From assembly GCA_033811555.1 (NCBI GenBank), contig JAPXOG010000014.1, positions 1-17,255 of the forward strand: a stretch of 17,255 bases of DNA, given 5' to 3'. Below the pieces are notes generated by a model. That model had not been told where the DNA came from. It saw only the letters and a program-made list of their open reading frames with translations, and searched no databases. Shown here in pieces: positions 12,548 through 17,255 of this stretch (its first letter is position 1; each line of letters opens with the position of its first letter). A program made the position numbers and the translations under genes. The stretch comes from EsbW-18 sp033811555 (GTDB lineage Bacteria; Patescibacteriota; Minisyncoccia; Phycocordibacterales; EsbW-18).

Positions 12548-14323
12548 CTACATCTCTTTCCAACCAGTAATTCCAAAAGTTCCTGAAGGCCCAGAAACAA
12601 AGTTTACGTTTGCAAGACCAAGTTCATAAGTAACCTTGGTATTGTTACCTATTGAAATCTTATATCCAGTTATTTCTTTTATGTTGACGTTGTTTGTTAT
12701 AGATACAGTTCCCTGCTGAGCATTTAAAAGAGCTCCTCCGGTATTATTACTGACATAAATTGCCGGCTCACCAGAGCAACCATCTGCATCAGGACATGCG
12801 CTTGTTGTAAGTACCAACACATAACTACCTGACTGTCCGGATCCTTGGAACGTCGAATTGTTTCCTACAGAAATTTTTCCATCAGCAATTATCACTCCAC
12901 TGTTATGTCCATACTCTGTATCAAGTTTTATAAGTGAATTGTTATACATTTTTATATCTCCAGTAACCCAAATGTTCCCCGTCATTGTTATAGTTGCATT
13001 GTTGGTAATCGTTAAATTGCCATTTATTTTTATCGGACCTATTGTGGTTTTTGTAGCAGTTATAGTGTAATTGCCATTTATAATTGTTCCACTTTCAGCA
13101 ATTCTCTTCCATTCAGCTATATTTGCTTCAGACACCGGATATCCTATTGGTGAAGGATCTGGTAGTGAAGTATCACACGCTTTATTGTTACCCGACCCTG
13201 TCTTGCAATACAAAGTTGACGCTACTGTTGAATTATTAACTGTATGCGCATGTGCAGTTCCTACACCGTTTTTCCCAATTGTCACTTTACTAATTGTTGA
13301 AGTTAGTCCTCCCAAAAACACATTGAAGTACATATCTTTGTCTGAAGGAATTGAGTCATACCATGAGCCACCATATTTACCAAGTTTAGCTGTACCATGT
13401 TGATATGCGTCGTTACCACCTACTGTGTAATACTTTGTTGAGTTGTATGATGCGTCCAACACAAGCCAGTAAGTGGTATCTTTTACGAGAAGAGGATTGG
13501 ATGGAAATACAGCTTCAATCCATCCATATGAACCAGTAACCTGCGACGCACTCAAAGAGACAGATGTAAGTGTTGTGTTACTCGGAGAGCCGTTGTTATC
13601 TGTCACGATACGTACCGTAAGGTTTGATGGTGTGCTTGTTTTCTTCAGATATACCTGAACTTTATTTATTTGGCCCGTCATGCTCACTTTAAAACTTTGA
13701 GCTATATCCTCACGCGCACTAGAAGTAGCAAACACCAAGTCATTTGTTGGTGGTAGAGGGGTTGTATTAGATTGGTTGCTATCAAGTGCAACAGTATTTG
13801 CTGCAATTGCAGTACCTGTAATAAACGAACCGTTTGTTCCAATAATATCTCCATTTGAATACACATTTCCTTCAACTCCTGAATTATTTGAAAGATAAAA
13901 TCCACCGTTCCCAGCCTGAACTCCATAGTTAAATGTTGCACCATCACCTGCATTAAGTGTTGCTTGTATTTTTCTAATACGTCCATCTGCATTTCCTTCA
14001 ACTGTAACAATCTCGCCGAATGGCCCATTACTTGTAATATCAGCCTGTGCAGTATCACCATCTATCGTAAGTGATTCAGTAGAGCCAGTTGGCATACCAT
14101 TGCGTATACGATAAGTCAGATCTTCAACTAAAGATTCTGCCACAGCATAAGAGCGTCCACCTAATGAAGTTTCACGGGCTGAAGACATATCGGTTACCAC
14201 TGGGAACAACATCGCGGAAATAACTCCAGATGATGTCAAAATTAGCGCCAAGATAGTAAGAATAAACGCCTGCCCCCTCTGAAGTGATACACATTTTTTC
14301 ATGTCTTCTTGTTGTTTATACAT
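12548..14323 (-). CDS. PilX-like minor pilin with an inserted beta-sandwich domain
   Basis: The 591-aa protein has a charged N-terminus, then RGQAFILTILALILTSSGV (about 16-40), a membrane helix like that of PilX-type minor pilins, though without a classical G-FTLIE cleavage site. Residues about 50-135 are pilin-like. Residues about 203-337 look like a separate lectin-like or choice-of-anchor domain (IAQSFKVS, INKVQVYLKK, TTYWLVLDAS, DKDMYFNVFL). Residues 340-591 are Asn/Thr/Gly-rich and may form a beta-helix (ITNNATITMTGNIWVTGDI). It is the last of the pilin genes, 6 nt after the PilW/GspJ-like gene, and probably sits at the pilus tip or base as an adhesin. ATG 14302 (MKKCVSLQ) is an alternative start with a weak AAGAAGA site. 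The DNA-binding or glycan-binding role is inference. Confidence 0.75.
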   Translation of the reverse strand: MYKQQEDMKKCVSLQRGQAFILTILALILTSSGVISAMLFPVVTDMSSARETSLGGRSYAVAESLVEDLTYRIRNGMPTGSTESLTIDGDTAQADITSNGPFGEIVTVEGNADGRIRKIQATLNAGDGATFNYGVQAGNGGFYLSNNSGVEGNVYSNGDIIGTNGSFITGTAIAANTVALDSNQSNTTPLPPTNDLVFATSSAREDIAQSFKVSMTGQINKVQVYLKKTSTPSNLTVRIVTDNNGSPSNTTLTSVSLSASQVTGSYGWIEAVFPSNPLLVKDTTYWLVLDASYNSTKYYTVGGNDAYQHGTAKLGKYGGSWYDSIPSDKDMYFNVFLGGLTSTISKVTIGKNGVGTAHAHTVNNSTVASTLYCKTGSGNNKACDTSLPDPSPIGYPVSEANIAEWKRIAESGTIINGNYTITATKTTIGPIKINGNLTITNNATITMTGNIWVTGDIKMYNNSLIKLDTEYGHNSGVIIADGKISVGNNSTFQGSGQSGSYVLVLTTSACPDADGCSGEPAIYVSNNTGGALLNAQQGTVSITNNVNIKEITGYKISIGNNTKVTYELGLANVNFVSGPSGTFGITGWKEM

Positions 14324-14329
14324 ATGATT

Positions 14330-14860
14330 CTATTGCGAGTAAGAACCTCTCATTACAGCTGTTGCATAAAATGTTTCAGACGTTGTACCTGTTGTACCAG
14401 CAGATGATAAAGTAAGCTCAATGCTAATTGCATCTGATGAATCTACTTGTATATGTCGCACTATAAATGAATCGACTGTAACTTTTTCTTGAGTTAAGTC
14501 ACCAGCATATACACCGTTTTCTTCAAAACGCATTACTCCATTGCTTATATAAAAACGCGCTGTCCGAGTTGGATTTGATGTAGTAAGTGCAAGTGCCCCT
14601 GGATGCGTGCCAAACGAACTCTGTACAGTATCAGCTTTTTGTGCGGCTCGAATTTCACGAACCATACGCGATAGTACAATTTCAGCTGTTCGCCCAATAC
14701 GTGTTTGCGCTTGTGTATACGTATACGCACGAGACACACCAACAATTGCCAATAGCACGACAACCAAAACTAGTGTAAGCACTGAAACATACATAAGAGT
14801 TTCAATAAGCGTCAGGCCTTGTTTATGAGTGCGTAATTTTTGTCGTAGTGCCATATTCAT
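14330..14860 (-). CDS. Type IV prepilin-like protein (PilW/GspJ type)
   Basis: The 176-aa product has a short basic leader and the prepilin-peptidase site KQG-LTLIETLMYVSVLTLV (Glu at +5), followed by the hydrophobic N-terminal helix (about 16-46) and a helix continuing to residue about 75, then a beta-rich globular part (ALALTTSNP, ARFYISNGVMRFEENG, SIELTLSS). This is the layout of GspJ/PilW minor pseudopilins, which cap or prime pilus fibres. It lies 2 nt after the previous pilin gene and 6 nt before the PilX-like gene. A short AGG lies just before the ATG. Exact position in the fibre cannot be told from sequence. Confidence 0.82.
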   Translation of the reverse strand: MNMALRQKLRTHKQGLTLIETLMYVSVLTLVLVVVLLAIVGVSRAYTYTQAQTRIGRTAEIVLSRMVREIRAAQKADTVQSSFGTHPGALALTTSNPTRTARFYISNGVMRFEENGVYAGDLTQEKVTVDSFIVRHIQVDSSDAISIELTLSSAGTTGTTSETFYATAVMRGSYSQ

Positions 14861-14862
14861 AC

Positions 14863-15345
14863 CTACTCAAAAAGATTTGCTAAATACAGTGACATAGAGC
14901 GAGTCGTTGTTGATGTTCCGCGCAACCAAGAAACAGAAATAGTTACAAAACGCATTCCAGAATCAAGTGTTCCCGATATGGCAATATCACCGCTTGCATC
15001 GCGATATACTTCTGAAAGTAACATTGTTCTATAAAAGCCATCTTCAATTACTTGTGTAGTTGTAGTGGCCTCCCATGAATTCCCTTTACGCGCCAAATAA
15101 TACGGTGTATCTAAAGCAAGGCTAGTAAACATATCCCATCCTGAATCGCGAAGAATACGCGCAACCTCGGCACCTTCTTCAAGAAGATAATGCGCCTTCA
15201 CGGTACGCGAAGTCATGCCTGAAAAGCGCATCAAAAAACGATAAGCGCTTACAACCGATATGATAACCGTTATAAAAATACCTATTCCAACTATGATCTC
15301 TATCATTCCGATACCCTGCTTTTTTGTATGTGCGTTGTAATTCAT
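14863..15345 (-). CDS. Type IV prepilin-like protein (PilV/GspI type)
   Basis: The 160-aa protein has a basic leader and cleavage site KKQG-IGMIEIIVGIGIFITV (Glu at +5), then a long hydrophobic helix (about 12-45) and a globular part with EEGAEVARILRDSGWD and a C-terminal strand (FVTISVSWLRG, MSLYLANLFE). Gly-Ile instead of Gly-Phe at the site is a conservative change. It resembles PilV/GspI minor pseudopilins in size and in the EGAE helix. It begins 3 nt after the FimT-like gene and is followed 2 nt later by the PilW-like one, so all are in one operon. A prepilin peptidase is not in this window. Confidence 0.82.
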   Translation of the reverse strand: MNYNAHTKKQGIGMIEIIVGIGIFITVIISVVSAYRFLMRFSGMTSRTVKAHYLLEEGAEVARILRDSGWDMFTSLALDTPYYLARKGNSWEATTTTQVIEDGFYRTMLLSEVYRDASGDIAISGTLDSGMRFVTISVSWLRGTSTTTRSMSLYLANLFE

Positions 15346-15348
15346 TGT

Positions 15349-15804
15349 TTATTCGTATGAAACAAGTCCGGTTTTTTGTATGGTAATTGTTTTTTGACGA
15401 GAAGAATCGCTGATGAGCTCAAGAGTTACAGTTCCGTGATTGGCAACATTTCCTGTAAGTTTATCAAACACAACATCACGCCCGCCACCGAACAAATCTA
15501 CATTCTTTATAGTAACGCGAGAATATAAATTCGTAATCTCATTCCCTTCTGCTCCATCAATATATGTTGATCCTAAAAAAAGCACAGCAGAATCTTCGCC
15601 AAAATGCACCCCATATTGTACTCCTCCTTTTCCTGAAAGAGTTCTTGTTCTTGCATCAGAAAGCATTGCTGAAATTGAAGTGATACTGCTAGAGAGAGCC
15701 TGTCCGCGCATATATTCCCGTACAAAAACTATCACGACACCTGAAAGTACAACAAGAATTGCAATCACTACAAGAACCTCGATAAGTGTAAAGCCTCGTC
15801 TCAT
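15349..15804 (-). CDS. Type IV prepilin-like protein (FimT/GspH type)
   Basis: The 151-aa product starts MRRG-FTLIEVLVVIAILVV, a textbook prepilin site with a four-residue leader and Glu at +5. The helix runs to about residue 30, then the core has SISAMLSDARTRTLSGKGG and strands YGVHFGEDSAVLFLG, TVTLELISD and a short C-terminal QKTITIQKTGLVSY. This fits FimT/GspH minor pilins; in related systems FimT-like pilins bind DNA during uptake, so a role with ComEC is possible but not shown. It begins 1 nt after the pilC stop, which suggests tight coupling. Confidence 0.85.
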   Translation of the reverse strand: MRRGFTLIEVLVVIAILVVLSGVVIVFVREYMRGQALSSSITSISAMLSDARTRTLSGKGGVQYGVHFGEDSAVLFLGSTYIDGAEGNEITNLYSRVTIKNVDLFGGGRDVVFDKLTGNVANHGTVTLELISDSSRQKTITIQKTGLVSYE

Positions 15805-15805
15805 A

Positions 15806-17017
15806 CTAAATACTAGATGATATTGAATAAATCGGCATAATCATAGATACAGCAAAAAAACCGACCGCAGCACCAATAACAACCATTAAAATCGGTTCAA
15901 TTATAGTAGAGAGGTCTTTGGTTTTTTGATCTACTTCCGCCTCAAAAAACGTGGCTATCTGCAAAAGCATGTCTGGCAATTTCCCGGTCTCCTCGCCAAC
16001 CGCAACCATCTCAGTCACCATAGGAGGATATATTTTTTGGTATCGCTCAAACACATTGGAAATTGTAGTACCTTTCTGCACATCTGTCTCTGCTACTTCC
16101 AAAACTTCCTTGTAATAAGAATTCTGCAATACTTCCCCCGTAATATTGAGTGCCGACACAACATCAACTCCGGACGACAAAAGAGAAGAGAGTGTTCGAG
16201 ACATACGAGCAGAGTTTGTTTGTTGCGTTATAACTTTTATAACTGGTAAATGCATGAGCGCAAACTCAAAACCACGTTTTCCTTGCTTTGTGCGCAAACC
16301 CAAAACAATTAGGCCAATTACTAAAACGATTCCAAGTGTATACAAAATAGGATGTGCTACCAATCCATCTGAAATCTTAACTATAAGCTCTGTTGAAGCT
16401 GGGAGATCTGCATTCATTTCCTTAAACGTCGCAGTCAAAGTTGGAACGACATATATCATCATAGCTATACCAATAATAACCATCAGAATAAGTATTATTG
16501 TCGGATACATTAAAGCGCCACGGATACGCCTGCGTAGTGCAAAACTACGATCCATGTGTTCAGCTACTGTACGAAGAGAATCCCCGAGTTTACCACTTTC
16601 CTCACCTGCGCGAACCATTGCAACAAACAAAGACGAAAACACCTCCGGAAATTTCGCAACGGCCTGTGAAAACGCCGTTCCTTTCTGAATCTCACCACCA
16701 ATTTGTGAAAGAATATCTCGAAATTTTTTGCTCGCGGTCTGGTGTTCCATAATTGCGATACCTCGAGATACTGTTAAACCTGCATCAACCATTGCTGCAA
16801 GATTTTTTGCAAACGAAATCTTTTCCACCAGCTTTATGCCACCAATATCTACGTTAATGCGACGATACCATTCCTTGTGGACTATTGGAGTTGCGCAAAC
16901 CAACGTATCTCCTTGCTCTTTAAGATCGCGTGCAAGTTGTGTGATGGTTTCGGCTTCACCAATTTTTTCATACACTCCACCAGTTGCCATCACCGCTTTG
17001 TACTTAAAACGTGCCAT
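15806..17017 (-). CDS. pilC: Type IV pilus inner-membrane platform protein PilC
   Basis: The 403-aa protein is the polytopic platform that transmits the PilB motor's rotation to pilin assembly. It has two T2SSF domains, about 70-190 (FAKNLAAMVDAGLTVSRGIAIM, FSSLFVAMVRAGEESGKLGDSL) and about 275-395 (ARMSRTLSSLLSSGVDVVSALN, PPMVTEMVAVGEETGKLPDML), each with the diagnostic GEE-GKL pattern. Helices lie at about 165-190, 215-240 and 370-395. The length is typical. It starts at ATG 17017 (MARFKYKAV) and is preceded by a leaderless-type promoter; the next gene overlaps almost at its stop (1-nt gap). Confidence 0.95.
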   Translation of the reverse strand: MARFKYKAVMATGGVYEKIGEAETITQLARDLKEQGDTLVCATPIVHKEWYRRINVDIGGIKLVEKISFAKNLAAMVDAGLTVSRGIAIMEHQTASKKFRDILSQIGGEIQKGTAFSQAVAKFPEVFSSLFVAMVRAGEESGKLGDSLRTVAEHMDRSFALRRRIRGALMYPTIILILMVIIGIAMMIYVVPTLTATFKEMNADLPASTELIVKISDGLVAHPILYTLGIVLVIGLIVLGLRTKQGKRGFEFALMHLPVIKVITQQTNSARMSRTLSSLLSSGVDVVSALNITGEVLQNSYYKEVLEVAETDVQKGTTISNVFERYQKIYPPMVTEMVAVGEETGKLPDMLLQIATFFEAEVDQKTKDLSTIIEPILMVVIGAAVGFFAVSMIMPIYSISSSI

Positions 17018-17024
17018 TGCTGAT

Positions 17025-17033
17025 ATTATCGCA
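17025..17033 (-). promoter_or_regulatory. Leaderless extended -10 promoter of pilC
   Basis: The minus strand reads TGC-GATAAT (17033-17025), 7 nt before the ATG at 17017. The rest of the 17018-17125 spacer between pilB and pilC is AT-rich with no clear terminator. Confidence 0.55.
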
Positions 17034-17125
17034 TACTTTTAAAAACATACAGTGCAAAAACACGCACATAAATCACATACAAAATCAAATTTAAATCTTT
17101 TGACTATCGATTGGAAAGCAAAAAG

Positions 17126-17255
17126 CTATTCAGAAATAACTCTCAATACTTCCTCAAGTGTTGTGAATCCCTGTACCGCCTTAAAAATTCCATCTTCCAG
17201 CATAGTCATCATCCCCTCCTTCTTTGCCTGCTCTTCTATTTGCTCTGATGTAGCA
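17126..17255 (-). CDS. pilB: C-terminal end of a PilB/GspE-type assembly ATPase
   Basis: Only the last 42 codons are in the window, before a TAG stop at 17128-17126; the gene continues off the right edge. The reading is ATSEQIEEQAKKEGMMT, MLEDGIFKAVQGFTTLEEV and LRVISE. This is the GMxTMLEDGxxKAxxGxTTLEEVLRV ending of PilB/GspE secretion ATPases, which extend the pilus. It is next to pilC on the same strand, as usual. No catalytic motif is visible. Confidence 0.9.
   Translation of the reverse strand, partial: ATSEQIEEQAKKEGMMTMLEDGIFKAVQGFTTLEEVLRVISE

Noticed and set aside
1..17255. tRNA, rRNA, insertion sequence or phage genes
   Set aside because: No cloverleaf, rRNA motif, transposase, integrase or terminal inverted repeats were seen on reading.

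Overview
The window looks like a scaffold piece from an AT-rich Candidatus Patescibacteria (CPR) genome, probably of the Parcubacteria group. This is inferred from the short, divergent housekeeping proteins, very tight gene packing, start sites that mostly lack Shine-Dalgarno sequences, and a type IV pilus cluster running straight into the glycolytic genes tpiA and pgk. A run of 10 N marks one scaffold join. I see no tRNA, rRNA, CRISPR array, transposase or phage gene.

Layout, left to right. (1) 1-3340, minus strand: two tandem secreted beta-propeller ('delta-60 repeat') proteins. The left one is cut by the window edge. The right one is a 938-aa protein with about 14 propeller strands, a Gly-Asp repeat linker and an amphipathic tail. 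Near-identical 21-bp palindromes lie at both ends of the large gene. (2) 3337-7149: the two halves of the competence DNA-uptake protein ComEC as separate genes, a metallo-beta-lactamase part at 3337-4200 and a membrane channel part at 5671-7149. Between them are a SleB-like cell-wall hydrolase, which carries the N gap and a structured mRNA leader, and a divergent Mn-type superoxide dismutase. (3) 7195-9787, minus: mscL, RNase HI and recJ. (4) 9904-10314, plus: a HIT-family hydrolase, divergent from recJ. (5) 17255-10374, minus: a pilB end, then a tightly packed run of pilC, three type IV prepilin-like proteins, a PilX-like minor pilin with an inserted beta-sandwich domain, tpiA, pgk and a small Cys-containing protein, closed by an intrinsic terminator.

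Together the genes suggest an episymbiont-like cell that invests in its surface and in DNA uptake. Pili, ComEC, RecJ and RNase HI fit capture and recycling of external DNA, while the propeller proteins and hydrolase act at the envelope. The most unusual signals are the folded leader of the hydrolase gene with two mutually exclusive pairings, a terminator hairpin that contains the comEC start codon, a set of apparently leaderless promoters, substitutions at key positions of PGK, and a G8 tract inside the large surface-protein gene. No single stretch clearly forms a new defence or mobile system.
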